Shown here piece by piece: positions 16,078-24,608 of a stretch of DNA of 64,000 nt. Source of the stretch: Mucilaginibacter kameinonensis (GTDB taxonomy: Bacteria > Bacteroidota > Bacteroidia > Sphingobacteriales > Sphingobacteriaceae); assembly GCF_003675385.1 (NCBI RefSeq), contig NZ_RCWZ01000004.1, positions 682,001 through 746,000 on the forward strand. The letters are read 5' to 3'. The translations under genes were made by a program, and so were the position numbers. The notes beneath the pieces were generated by a model. It was not told the origin of the DNA. It was given only the letters and a program-made list of their open reading frames with translations, and made no database searches. Numbering within the stretch: the stretch's first letter is position 1; each line of letters starts with the position of its first letter.

Positions 16078-17634
16078 TTACTCAACAAATTTAGGATTGA
16101 TAGGGTTATTGGCACCCTCAACCTTGCCGTGGCGTACGTGTGAACGTTTGATGCTATAGCCGAAGTAAATTACAAAGCCAATCAGTAACCAAACAATAAG
16201 CCTTGCCCAGTTTTCCCAGCCCTCGCTTGCAATCATACACAAACAAATGATGGCACCCAGCGGGCAAACTATCATGTAAGCAGGGGTTTTGAACGGACGC
16301 ACAATATCAGGATCAGTTTTCCTTAAAATTAAGATTCCAATGCATACCAGTACAAATGCGAACAATGTACCTATGCTCACCATATCGCCAACATATTTAT
16401 CAGGGATAAAACCGGCAAATAATGATACGAACACAAAGAATAACCATTGTGATTTATACGGTGTGCGGAACTTAGGGTGCAACTTTGAAAACACTGAAGG
16501 AATTAACCCATCTGTACTCATGGTGTAAAACACGCGGGTTTGGCCCATCAGCATCACCAGGATCACTGAAGAGAAACCTGCAAGTATAGATACAGTAACA
16601 AATGAAGCCAACCAGCCATAACCAGGCATAGCTGTCTTAATAGCATAACTTACAGAAGCCTCTTTACCCTGGATAAGGAAATCCTTATATGAAACCAAGC
16701 CGGTTAACACGTGTGAAAACAAGATATAAAGCACAGTACAAAACACCAATGATATCAAGATACCCTTTGGCATATCTCTCTGTGGGTTTTTAGCTTCCTG
16801 CGCAGCGGTTGAAACCGCATCAAAACCGATAAAGGCAAAAAACACAACACTTGCACCACGTAAAACACCGAGCCATCCGTGATTAAATGTATCAGCATAA
16901 TCAACTACGCCGGCGCTAACTTTGATCTTACCGGCATCGGCAGGAATAGTATAAGGCGTGTGGAAAGCCGGATTAATAAAATGCCAGCCTAAACCTATAA
17001 TTAACAACACGATCGCAACCTTTACAATCACAATAATGTTGTTTACTACTGCCGATTCGGCTGTGCCACGGATTAATAACAGGGTTAGCAGGAACAGGAC
17101 CAGGATAGCCGGCAGGTTAATAATACCTCTTGTACCAAATTCGGCGGCATACATACCTGTGGAAGTATTTGAAACCTCCATAAACGAGTGTGACCACGCG
17201 TATGGTATATGCACGTTAAAGAAAGTTGTTAAAAACTCATTAAAATACTGCGACCAGCCAATAGCAACCGTAGCGGCGCCAAGGGCATATTCAAGCACTA
17301 AGTCCCAACCAATGATCCAGGCAATAAACTCGCCCATGGTAGCATAAGAGTAGGTATAAGCAGATCCTGCAATAGGGATCATACTTGCAAATTCGGCATA
17401 GCATAAACCAGCCAGCGCGCAACCTGCGGCTGCTATAAGGAAGGAAATGGTAACCGCAGGTCCGGCGTGTTCACCTGCCGCAGCTGCCGTACGAACAAAA
17501 ATACCGGCACCTATAATTGCGCCGATACCGAGTGCTATAAGTGAGCCAACGCCTAAGGTTCTCTTAAGCGATTTCTCTGTTTCTGCCGAAGCAGCCATTA
17601 GTTGAGCAATCGGTTTCTTAATAAATAATTTCAT
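16078..17634 (-). CDS. APC family amino acid permease (cationic amino acid transporter-like)
   Basis: A 518-residue permease with about 12-13 helices. The substrate-binding helix 1 motif GIGAIIGAGIFV and helix 6 FFAFIGFDAVSTAAQE are typical of the CAT/YfnA branch of the APC superfamily, which imports amino acids by proton symport or exchange. The N-terminal IKKPIAQLMAASAETEKSLKRTLG is typical of this Bacteroidota group. Single gene with its own terminator at 16024. A TACGTTTG box (17680-17687, minus strand) lies about 45 bp upstream of the start as a likely -7 element. Confidence 0.9.
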   Translation of the reverse strand: MKLFIKKPIAQLMAASAETEKSLKRTLGVGSLIALGIGAIIGAGIFVRTAAAAGEHAGPAVTISFLIAAAGCALAGLCYAEFASMIPIAGSAYTYSYATMGEFIAWIIGWDLVLEYALGAATVAIGWSQYFNEFLTTFFNVHIPYAWSHSFMEVSNTSTGMYAAEFGTRGIINLPAILVLFLLTLLLIRGTAESAVVNNIIVIVKVAIVLLIIGLGWHFINPAFHTPYTIPADAGKIKVSAGVVDYADTFNHGWLGVLRGASVVFFAFIGFDAVSTAAQEAKNPQRDMPKGILISLVFCTVLYILFSHVLTGLVSYKDFLIQGKEASVSYAIKTAMPGYGWLASFVTVSILAGFSSVILVMLMGQTRVFYTMSTDGLIPSVFSKLHPKFRTPYKSQWLFFVFVSLFAGFIPDKYVGDMVSIGTLFAFVLVCIGILILRKTDPDIVRPFKTPAYMIVCPLGAIICLCMIASEGWENWARLIVWLLIGFVIYFGYSIKRSHVRHGKVEGANNPINPKFVE

Positions 17635-18123
17635 TTTAAATTAGTAAGATCAGTCAAAAATTAAAAATTTACATTTCCCCAAACGTACTTAAATTTATTG
17701 ATAACATAAAGAGCCGAATGAAACAACAGTTAAGTATTAATTATCAAAATATTAAACTGTTAAATGCTATTAAATCTATAGAGATTGAGACTATGCATTG
17801 ATATTTTACCGCTCAGATAGTTGTTTAAACCGGTAACTTAAAGGATAATTACGATTTTCTATTCTCCAAAAACAGATTTGTGGGAGTAATCTTAGATTTT
17901 ACCGGGCTTACATCCGCGCTTAAATCGGTTTGAGCGATTCAGCAGGTATTTTAGGATTTAAAAATTATTGATTTTTGTCTGAACCCGGATTCTTGGGATT
18001 AATGGATTTCCGGGATTCCTGCCGCCCAAACATAGCAGAAGTACTGCAACTGCTAACTATAAACTGCCCACTTAAACTGCTACTGCAAACTGCCACTGCT
18101 ACTAAAAAAACTGCTAACTGAAA
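17635..18123. other. Intergenic region: permease promoter and simple repeats
   Basis: The permease -7 element is at 17680-17687. The stretch at 17982-18022 is a degenerate GGATTCTTGGGATT-type repeat (family H). The stretch at 18046-18120 is low-complexity sequence built from AAACTGC/ACTGCTA units. No gene or structured RNA is evident. Confidence 0.55.
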
Positions 18124-18483
18124 TTATTCCCCTTCCCTTTTCACCAGCAACACCTCATCATTATCTAACAGCAGGTAACCGTATTCATAATTAAAAAAAT
18201 ACGTTGATCCGGTTTTGGTTTGGTAGATGCTGGTGATATGGTCAAAATCAAAACCTTTTGCGGTAAGTTTTTTACGGGTTGTTTTGGTTTTGCCTGTTGG
18301 GTTCAGTTCTTCCAGTATGCGGCGGTTACGGCGCAGGATATTATTGATATTACGCACCAGGTTATAACTGTTACTATTGAGTTGATTGTTATAATTATTG
18401 CGGCACAGATCGTTACAAAACTTTTTGTCGGCACGGCCTTGTAACGGCGTACCGCAATCTAAGCATACTCTTTCCTGGTTCAT
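18124..18483 (-). CDS. Small zinc-ribbon protein
   Basis: A 119-residue protein. The N terminus has CLDCGTPL and then KKFCNDLCRNNY, four cysteines in a CxxC...CxxxC arrangement that should bind one zinc. The middle is basic (RNINNILRRNRRILEEL, GKTKTTRKKL), and the C terminus is a small beta-rich segment, YFFNYEYGYLLLDNDEVLLVK. It resembles short hypothetical proteins of Bacteroidota that start with a Zn-ribbon of the DUF2116 type. Nucleic-acid contact is plausible from the zinc and basic parts, but unproven. It is divergent from ssb, 150 bp apart. Confidence 0.75.
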   Translation of the reverse strand: MNQERVCLDCGTPLQGRADKKFCNDLCRNNYNNQLNSNSYNLVRNINNILRRNRRILEELNPTGKTKTTRKKLTAKGFDFDHITSIYQTKTGSTYFFNYEYGYLLLDNDEVLLVKREGE

Positions 18484-18487
18484 AGTA

Positions 18488-18518
18488 TAAAGGTAACGAT
18501 TAATTTATCCGTTTGCAA
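18488..18518 (-). promoter_or_regulatory. Promoter of the zinc-ribbon gene with overlapping inverted repeat
   Basis: On the minus strand TTG (18518-18516), 20 bp, TACCTTTA (18495-18488), one mismatch from TAnnTTTG, just upstream of ATG 18483. An inverted repeat ATCCGTTT / AAACGGAT (18507-18514, 18527-18534) covers the -33 element and could be an operator. Confidence 0.55.
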
Positions 18519-18633
18519 ACGCTTACAAACGGATACTATCGACTATAAACGGTTATTATCCGGCTAATTTTTCCTGTCCTCCCCACCTTTGTATCGTTAA
18601 CTCAAACAACATTAAACAGTAAATATTAAAACG

Positions 18634-18972
18634 ATGAACTCATTAAGAAACAGTGTACGCCTGGTAGGTAACTTAGGTATGGACCCGGAAGTAAAAGTAT
18701 TTGACAGCAATAAAAAAATGGTGCGCCTTTCCATCGCCACCAACGAGAGCTATAAGAACGATAAAGGCGAAAAGATAACCGACACCCAATGGCATAACCT
18801 CGTTTTCTGGGGACCACAAGCCAGCCTTGCCGAAGACCTGCTTAAAAAAGGCGATGAATTGGCTATTGAAGGTAAACTTACCAACCGCAACTATACCGAC
18901 AAAGATGGCATTAAACGCTACGTGTCAGAAATAGTAGTGAACGAATTTTTAAAGGTGGGCGCCAAAGGCTGA
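18634..18972 (+). CDS. ssb: Single-stranded DNA-binding protein, short form without acidic tail
   Basis: A 112-residue OB-fold SSB. The core is intact: NSVRLVGNLGMDPEV, VRLSIATNE, TQWHNLVFWG and YVSEIVVNEF are the standard SSB strands. The protein stops at FLKVGAKG, with no Gly/Gln-rich linker and no DDDIPF-like C-terminal tip, which normally recruits partner proteins. A genome of this kind usually has a second, full-length ssb, so this may be an accessory paralogue. It is divergent from a Zn-ribbon gene. Confidence 0.9.
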   Translation: MNSLRNSVRLVGNLGMDPEVKVFDSNKKMVRLSIATNESYKNDKGEKITDTQWHNLVFWGPQASLAEDLLKKGDELAIEGKLTNRNYTDKDGIKRYVSEIVVNEFLKVGAKG

Positions 18973-19243
18973 AGAGCGAAGGGCGAGGTGCCTAAGACTA
19001 CGGGACATTGGCGGGTAAAACCTGTGAACGCAGTTGGTTTGGTATCTCCAAAAGATGAATAACAACAAATAATAGTTAATTAAAACACTGATGATATAAA
19101 ATACTGATGATAAATCAATGTAACAGATTGCCGTTTATATTAAATTTTCGAGTCGGTCACTTTTGATTTATCATCACAAATTTTTCAATTACGAATACAA
19201 TAGAAAAAGTATCTTCGCAATAGTTCTTAAAACACCTGAATAC

Positions 19244-19720
19244 ATGTTAAAGCTATATAGAAAAGATGCCGAAATCATAAACTACTGGGAGACCTGGGAT
19301 AAAGATGATAAAACGGGGTTGATTCATTGGGGAATTGTCGGCGAAGTAGGGCAAAGCGAAGAAATTAAGTCAGGCTTACTATCTAACTTTCACAAAAAAA
19401 TTCAAACTATCATAAATAAAAAAATAGAAGAAGGCTACAGGCAAATCGATATAGATGATCACTATACTCTTTTAGTCGAATATCTGGTTGAAGGTATGGG
19501 AACGGCGGAAGATATTGACAAAAGGACGAGACTTCAAAATAAAATGGATGAGGTTTTAGGATGGACTGGCCTTGGACATTGCGATGGCGGCAGTATCGGT
19601 AGTGACACTATGGAAGTTTGTTGCTTAGTGGTAGATTTTAATTTAGCTAAAACGGTAATTGAAAGATCTTTGCAAAACACCGAATTTGCAAACTACACAC
19701 GGATTTATAACGAAAACTAA
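19244..19720 (+). CDS. WGR-like domain protein of unknown function
   Basis: A 158-residue protein from ATG 19244; a TTG at 19163 would add 27 AT-rich residues without family support. Residues about 8-75 (YWETWDKDDKTGLIHWGIVG ... KKIEEGYRQI) fit the WGR pattern, a small domain usually seen in PARPs and MolR-like proteins. The C-terminal part, LGWTGLGHCDGGSIGSDTME and VCCLVVDFNLAKTVIE, resembles standalone Bacteroidota hypotheticals. It looks richer in AT than its neighbours and stands alone, so recent acquisition is possible. No function is proposed. Confidence 0.65.
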   Translation: MLKLYRKDAEIINYWETWDKDDKTGLIHWGIVGEVGQSEEIKSGLLSNFHKKIQTIINKKIEEGYRQIDIDDHYTLLVEYLVEGMGTAEDIDKRTRLQNKMDEVLGWTGLGHCDGGSIGSDTMEVCCLVVDFNLAKTVIERSLQNTEFANYTRIYNEN

Positions 19721-19741
19721 TAACGGAGGGAATCAGAGTAG

Positions 19742-20410
19742 CTATTTAACTTCCTGCTCATGAACTATCTTCTCTATCTCCGGCAGTTGCCTTTTATATT
19801 CCTCAGCATCCCAGTTTTTAGCGTAATCTTTCATTGGCTGCATGCCCATGACTTTGCGTCGCTCATCCAGATGGTCAACGTCGGCAACAGGATAAATATA
19901 TGTTTTGCCGGTTTGTTTGTCGGTAAATCCCTGGCTCCCGTAAACTTGCTTTTTGCCGGTCCGCATGTTGATCCTGTCTTCAAGGATAGCCAGGTTGCTT
20001 GACAGGATCTCACCGTTTTTCTCTGCTGTCCGGATCATCGGCAGATAGTTTTGCTGTGTTTGCAAATCGGCATGTTGAATTACCAGGAACAGGGCCTGGC
20101 TGCCTGTAATGCCCACCTTTTGCGGACCTAACCAACCATATTTTGTTAATATCGTGTTTACCCTGATCAAATTTTGGCTATCCGTATTACGCATAATCTT
20201 TTGCAGGCTATCAACAATATTGACTTGCGCATTATCCCTTTTTGCCTGCAGATATTTTATTCTCACCGATTGATCTGATTGGAAAATGGTATCCAAAATA
20301 GTCATTAAAGGCTTGTTTAATTTACTGCTGTCAATAGTGAATGAGGTAACCTGGGCATATGAGATATTGCTCAACAATAGAAAAACACTTATGATAAAAA
20401 GCCTATGCAT
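19742..20410 (-). CDS. Exported DUF6624-like protein
   Basis: A 222-residue protein starting at ATG 20410 with signal peptide MHRLFIISVFLLLSNISYAQ; the longer frame to 20542 lies inside the neighbouring kinase gene and is not used. The body carries the DUF6624-type motif KYGWLGPQKVG, ALFLVIQHADLQTQQNYLP and LAILEDRINMRTGKKQVYG. The family has no known activity. It overlaps the kinase-like gene upstream by 8 bp, so translation is probably coupled. The pairing of an exported DUF6624 protein with a sensor protein is noteworthy, but its meaning is unknown. Confidence 0.75.
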   Translation of the reverse strand: MHRLFIISVFLLLSNISYAQVTSFTIDSSKLNKPLMTILDTIFQSDQSVRIKYLQAKRDNAQVNIVDSLQKIMRNTDSQNLIRVNTILTKYGWLGPQKVGITGSQALFLVIQHADLQTQQNYLPMIRTAEKNGEILSSNLAILEDRINMRTGKKQVYGSQGFTDKQTGKTYIYPVADVDHLDERRKVMGMQPMKDYAKNWDAEEYKRQLPEIEKIVHEQEVK

Positions 20411-21836
20411 CAGCCCCAAAAGCTTTGATAAAGGCCGTTCTTTCCACAATAGAATGGATAACCCCATCAAGTTGTTGTGATGTTGTATCAATGTGTTCGA
20501 TGATCTCTTTATTGAGCGGATTTTGCAGGTCATCGTTATCAAATAAATTAACCAAACCTAAAATAGTGGCTACCGGCTTACGTAATTCGTGTGAGCTGAT
20601 ATTGGCGATAGTTTGCAGCCGGTTATTCTGTTCACGGATATTGTCTTCCGTTTTTTTGCTTTCTATTAACACCCTGAGGATGTTAACTGTACGCTCTATG
20701 ATGCTTTGCTCATCATTGCTTGGCTCACGTGTTTCATGATAATAGATGCCAAACACGGCCAAAACTTTTGATCCTTTTGAGCTCATTACCGGGGTAGACC
20801 AGCAGGCTTTTAAACCGTAAGGCCTTACCATATGTGCATAATTATCCCAAAGCGGGTTGTTTTCTATGTCGCTTACAATTACCTGTTCCCGATGGTACAC
20901 CGCCCTGCCACATGAGCCGATATCCGGGCCCACAGGCAGCCCTTCGAGCAAATCGCAATAAGCCTGTGACAAGCGCGGAGCTGCCAGTACATGCATTTTT
21001 TCCTGTTGCTCATCAACTTCCAGTACCGAGCATACCATATCCGGAAAAATCCGCTCAATACCCCGCAATAATTCACGCGTAGTTTGCCCAAGTGTATATT
21101 GCGCAGTAGCATTTAACTCCAGCACTGCTTTTTCAAGCTCCAAAACCCATTCCTGCATCTTGATCTCCGTGATATCGCGGATAAAAATGGCTAACTGGTT
21201 TTTATAAGGATAAACGTTGATGCGTAACCAGCCATTGGATTTGGTATTGAGATATTGCACTTGTATAGATCGTCTCTCGGTTAACGATAACTGGAACTCG
21301 TTAGCAACGCGTTCACTCAAGCCCAGGTTTTCTATCTGCATAAAATTAGCCTCTTTCACCTCTTCAACACTTAAGTTGGTCATGGCGTGAAAGGCTGGAT
21401 TAAACGCAGTAATGTTCCAGAACGAGTCTAATACGGCAAAACCTTCGTTAAGGCCCTGAATGGTATGCTGAACTATATCATTTTCCGGCTGCCCCACCAT
21501 ACCGGCAAGGGTATTACCGCTTGAATAAATGAGGTTATCATCCTCATTTAATATTACCGACCAGATAATGCTGAAATAACACCCGTCTTTGGCCTTTACC
21601 CGGCTTTGATAACCTACCAGCTTTTTATGAAGCAGGAGGCTGGCCTGAGATTCGGCCTGGCGTTCCTTATCGGCAGGGTGACAAATAGATGCGATATTTA
21701 AACCTGCTAAATCCTGATCGGTATAGTTAAATGTATTTCGAAACGCGTAATTGGTATGAAGGATCACACCATTCATATCCATGACAAAAAAAATGTCTTT
21801 CGAATGAGTAAAAAGTGATGTAAACCTGGTGTCCAT
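20403..21836 (-). CDS. PAS-PAS-GAF protein ending in a HisKA domain, no ATPase domain
   Basis: A 477-residue cytoplasmic protein. PAS1 spans about 5-110, PAS2 about 120-225, GAF about 245-395 (LEKAVLELNATAQ start, PVGPDIGSCGRAVY inside), and a HisKA phospho-acceptor helix follows with His 416 in ANISSHELRKPVA. The protein ends about 60 residues after that His, right after the dimerisation helix pair, with no N, G1 or G2 boxes. The next gene begins 8 bp before the stop, so the catalytic domain is not present in another frame. It could be phosphorylated by a separate kinase or act as a phosphatase or scaffold. Confidence 0.85.
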   Translation of the reverse strand: MDTRFTSLFTHSKDIFFVMDMNGVILHTNYAFRNTFNYTDQDLAGLNIASICHPADKERQAESQASLLLHKKLVGYQSRVKAKDGCYFSIIWSVILNEDDNLIYSSGNTLAGMVGQPENDIVQHTIQGLNEGFAVLDSFWNITAFNPAFHAMTNLSVEEVKEANFMQIENLGLSERVANEFQLSLTERRSIQVQYLNTKSNGWLRINVYPYKNQLAIFIRDITEIKMQEWVLELEKAVLELNATAQYTLGQTTRELLRGIERIFPDMVCSVLEVDEQQEKMHVLAAPRLSQAYCDLLEGLPVGPDIGSCGRAVYHREQVIVSDIENNPLWDNYAHMVRPYGLKACWSTPVMSSKGSKVLAVFGIYYHETREPSNDEQSIIERTVNILRVLIESKKTEDNIREQNNRLQTIANISSHELRKPVATILGLVNLFDNDDLQNPLNKEIIEHIDTTSQQLDGVIHSIVERTAFIKAFGADA

Positions 21837-21901
21837 TAGCTAAAAGCATAACATATTTATAATAACTAAGTTATAAAAATGTTTGCAATATTATTCAATA
21901 T

Positions 21902-22606
21902 TCATGGAGTAGTTGCTGCTACAGGTATTATTTTTCCGTTAAAAAATTTACTACCGGTTAATGCGAAGTCGGCAATATATTTTCCCATTTCAAAAGCCAT
22001 CACCGGCGATTCATACCCTGGAAAGGCCTGTTCCAGCATCTCGGTTTGTGCCGATCCTAAAGCCAAACAGTTTACTTTAACCCCCTGTTCTGTTAGCTCC
22101 TGCGCCAAACATTCTGTTAGTGTATGTAAAGCTGATTTACTTGCTGAGTAAGCCGCAAGGCCCGGAAATTTAGCACTCCCCTGGAAACCACCCATACTGC
22201 CGATATTAAGGATATGTGCGCCTGCAGGCATTAAAGGCAACAGTGACTGAATCGCCCTTACATGACCAATAAAGTTGCTTTGCAGCATCTCTACAAAGTC
22301 CGACTCAAGCAATTGGGCAAATGGCTTATTGATAAGCACCCCGGCGTTGTTGATCAAAATATCAACCCGGTTATCAAAATGTGATGCTATGAAATGCTGC
22401 AAGCCTTCGTAATCGTCATGCACAATATCAAATTTCAGGGCAAACAACTGGCAATCGGGATTTAAGCCATGAGCTATTTCCAGCAAACGTTCCAGTTTAT
22501 CCTGTGAGCGGGCCAAAGCAATTACTTTATGGCTGCCCGATAGTATCAGTTCAATTACGGCTTCAAAGCCCACGCCACTACTGGCGCCGGTTATTATAAT
22601 GTTCAT
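21902..22606 (-). CDS. SDR family oxidoreductase
   Basis: A 234-residue classical SDR. Cofactor motif TGASSGVG at the N terminus, NNAG in ILINNAGVL, Ser in LNIGSMGG, and the active-site YSASKSAL with Tyr and Lys. The substrate cannot be inferred. It lies 65 bp upstream of the PAS/GAF gene on the same strand; the 3' end of the aromatic hydroxylase gene lies 119 bp further upstream, beyond repeats C3 and A3. Confidence 0.85.
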   Translation of the reverse strand: MNIIITGASSGVGFEAVIELILSGSHKVIALARSQDKLERLLEIAHGLNPDCQLFALKFDIVHDDYEGLQHFIASHFDNRVDILINNAGVLINKPFAQLLESDFVEMLQSNFIGHVRAIQSLLPLMPAGAHILNIGSMGGFQGSAKFPGLAAYSASKSALHTLTECLAQELTEQGVKVNCLALGSAQTEMLEQAFPGYESPVMAFEMGKYIADFALTGSKFFNGKIIPVAATTP

Positions 22607-22609
22607 ATG

Positions 22610-22633
22610 CCCCCTACCCCCTAAAGGGGGAAT
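22610..22633. repeat. Short CCCCCTACCCCCTAAAGGGGG repeat fragment (family C-like)
   Basis: CCCCCT and AGGGGG arms beside the SDR start. It resembles the ends of the family C palindromes at 5814 and 63634. Confidence 0.5.
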
Positions 22634-22659
22634 AATTGTTTGTTATTAATTTTATTTCC

Positions 22660-22693
22660 AAACGTCATTGCTTCGTACCTCGCAATGACGTTT
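22660..22693. repeat. Palindromic repeat family A, short solo form
   Basis: AAACGTCATTGC and GCAATGACGTTT are inverted arms around TTCGTACCTC. The central half of the family A unit is missing, as if only one end of the element is present. Confidence 0.8.
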
Positions 22694-22724
22694 GATTTAA
22701 TACCCCTAAGATGGTAAATCAACG

Positions 22725-24506
22725 CTAAACTACCAATTTTTGCTCAACCGGGTGCTTGATCAGGTAAAAACCATCGCTGATGAGTTTGCCGTATTCAGGC
22801 TCGCTACTTCCTTTTTGCTCCAGAAAATGTTTGATCTCGGTGGCTAATACGGGCTCTGCTTTTTCATGATCCAGTATTTCAAGGATCTCGAGGGCGCAAA
22901 GCCAGTCGTCATGATGGTCTTTTTGCAATTGCTGCCAAACGTTGCCTAAAAATCCGTAGTCGCCATGGTTAATGCGGCAATCACGCACCTGCTGGTAAAG
23001 CCGGTGCAGTTCTTTGGTCTTATGGTCGTGCACAGCATGGTGGGTTTCTGTTTTTGATTTATAAACAATGGTTTCGTAAGCCTCCCTATCGGCCGCGCCG
23101 CAAAATACTGAAACAATTTCTTCACCAACAGCCATATCATAAACACCCCATGCCGGATCAAACAATATCGTTCCCTTATTATCAGTAACGGTTACATCGT
23201 TAAAAGTGACCAAGCAAATTCTACCATCCACAGAAAGCACATTTTTCACAACGCCACTTACCGTTATGCCACTTTCAAAAAGTAATTCTGTTCTGTTACC
23301 ATTTACTATGCCGGCTGCTTTTAAATCTTCTTCCGAAAAATTCTCTAAAGCAAGGTCAGGGCTATTCTTCAGTTTACCAACCGGCGAACTGAAACCATCT
23401 TTATGATAGTCTTTTCCTTGGCCTTTTAACTGTTTGTTATTAAATGCCAAAGCAGTAGGGCCGGTTGTTTTGATAAAATAAGGTTTCCCACCGGCACTTG
23501 TTTTAAAATCGGTAATGGTACCGGAAACCTGCAAGCCCGAGCTGTAAACCGCGGTACAGGTATTTTTGCTCTCTACAGCTTTATTTAAACCGTAAGCCCC
23601 ACCCTTTCTGAATGACATGGTATCGGCAAACTCTTCCAGTACATTGATCAGGTTCTGAAAATCGGGGGTTACAAAAAGCTGAGGTTGTGGCTTAGTAATA
23701 TCATATGAATACTTAACAGCATCAATAGTATACCACAACTTTTCAACATTCTTATTCATACAGGTGGAGCTTTCACCGATGGATGAAAGCAAGCCTGCCC
23801 CATAGATCTTTGGCTGCTCCAGTGTTCCGATCAGGCCGTACTCTACCGTCCACCAATGTAAACGGCTCAATAAGGCCATTTCCGAAGGCTCGCCTATGTT
23901 TTCCTGGCAATAGGTTACAAGCGCTTCGGCCTTGATGATCTCCTGTTCATCGGCATCGGGCATTTCTTTTAATATCGATAAAGCCCTGATAGCTTCGTAC
24001 AACTCGAAGTCCTGTGCCGAAAACATGGCTTTCGCCCCTATCGATCCAAAATAACTCAGATATTCGTGATAGTCCTTATCGGCAATAATAGGCGCATGTC
24101 CTGCCGATTCATGGATAATGTCAGGTGCAGGTGTATATTCGATATGTTTTAACTGACGAATATCTGCCGCGATAACCAACACCCTGTAAGCCTGGTACTC
24201 CATAAATGCAGCCGGCGGAATAAAACCATCAACAGTAACCGCTCCCCAGCCAATTTTGCCGAGGGCATCATTCATCTCCTGTAAATTGGGGATATGCTCA
24301 ATGGTCAATCCCGCTTTCTGCAGGCCGGGTATGTACGGATAGTAAGCTACATCTTTCAGATAGCTATAATTCTGACGCATAACGTAACGCCACACCGCAT
24401 GGTCAATAGGTGTATAATGCTCGTAGTGCTGGTCGACTATAAATTGTTTTAAATGACCGGGCAATGCCGCAACCTGCGGATTATTAAAATCATTAAAATG
24501 GCTCAT
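22725..24506 (-). CDS. phhA: Aromatic amino acid hydroxylase (phenylalanine 4-monooxygenase-like), long form
   Basis: A 593-residue protein from ATG 24506; the upstream TTG is not needed. The pterin- and iron-dependent hydroxylase domain occupies about residues 20-320, with PDIIHESAGHAP supplying the two iron His, the later Glu in WWTVEYGLIG, and GAGLLSSIGE. Bacterial PhhA proteins are near 270 residues. Here a further 270 residues follow, with a beta-rich part (SGTITDFKTSAGGKPYFI, TVSGVVKNVLSVDGR) and a helical end, as in other Bacteroidota members. It should feed tyrosine to the hppD/hmgA/fah genes at 35-39 kb. Phe rather than Trp as substrate is inferred from that context. Confidence 0.85.
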   Translation of the reverse strand: MSHFNDFNNPQVAALPGHLKQFIVDQHYEHYTPIDHAVWRYVMRQNYSYLKDVAYYPYIPGLQKAGLTIEHIPNLQEMNDALGKIGWGAVTVDGFIPPAAFMEYQAYRVLVIAADIRQLKHIEYTPAPDIIHESAGHAPIIADKDYHEYLSYFGSIGAKAMFSAQDFELYEAIRALSILKEMPDADEQEIIKAEALVTYCQENIGEPSEMALLSRLHWWTVEYGLIGTLEQPKIYGAGLLSSIGESSTCMNKNVEKLWYTIDAVKYSYDITKPQPQLFVTPDFQNLINVLEEFADTMSFRKGGAYGLNKAVESKNTCTAVYSSGLQVSGTITDFKTSAGGKPYFIKTTGPTALAFNNKQLKGQGKDYHKDGFSSPVGKLKNSPDLALENFSEEDLKAAGIVNGNRTELLFESGITVSGVVKNVLSVDGRICLVTFNDVTVTDNKGTILFDPAWGVYDMAVGEEIVSVFCGAADREAYETIVYKSKTETHHAVHDHKTKELHRLYQQVRDCRINHGDYGFLGNVWQQLQKDHHDDWLCALEILEILDHEKAEPVLATEIKHFLEQKGSSEPEYGKLISDGFYLIKHPVEQKLVV

Positions 24507-24608
24507 TGCTAAACTTGACGATTTATAATATAACGCCAAGTTTAGCAGATGCTTGCCATGAAAACAAGTTTCAGTTTATTATTACGAAATTAAATTTTAA
24601 ACAGAATA

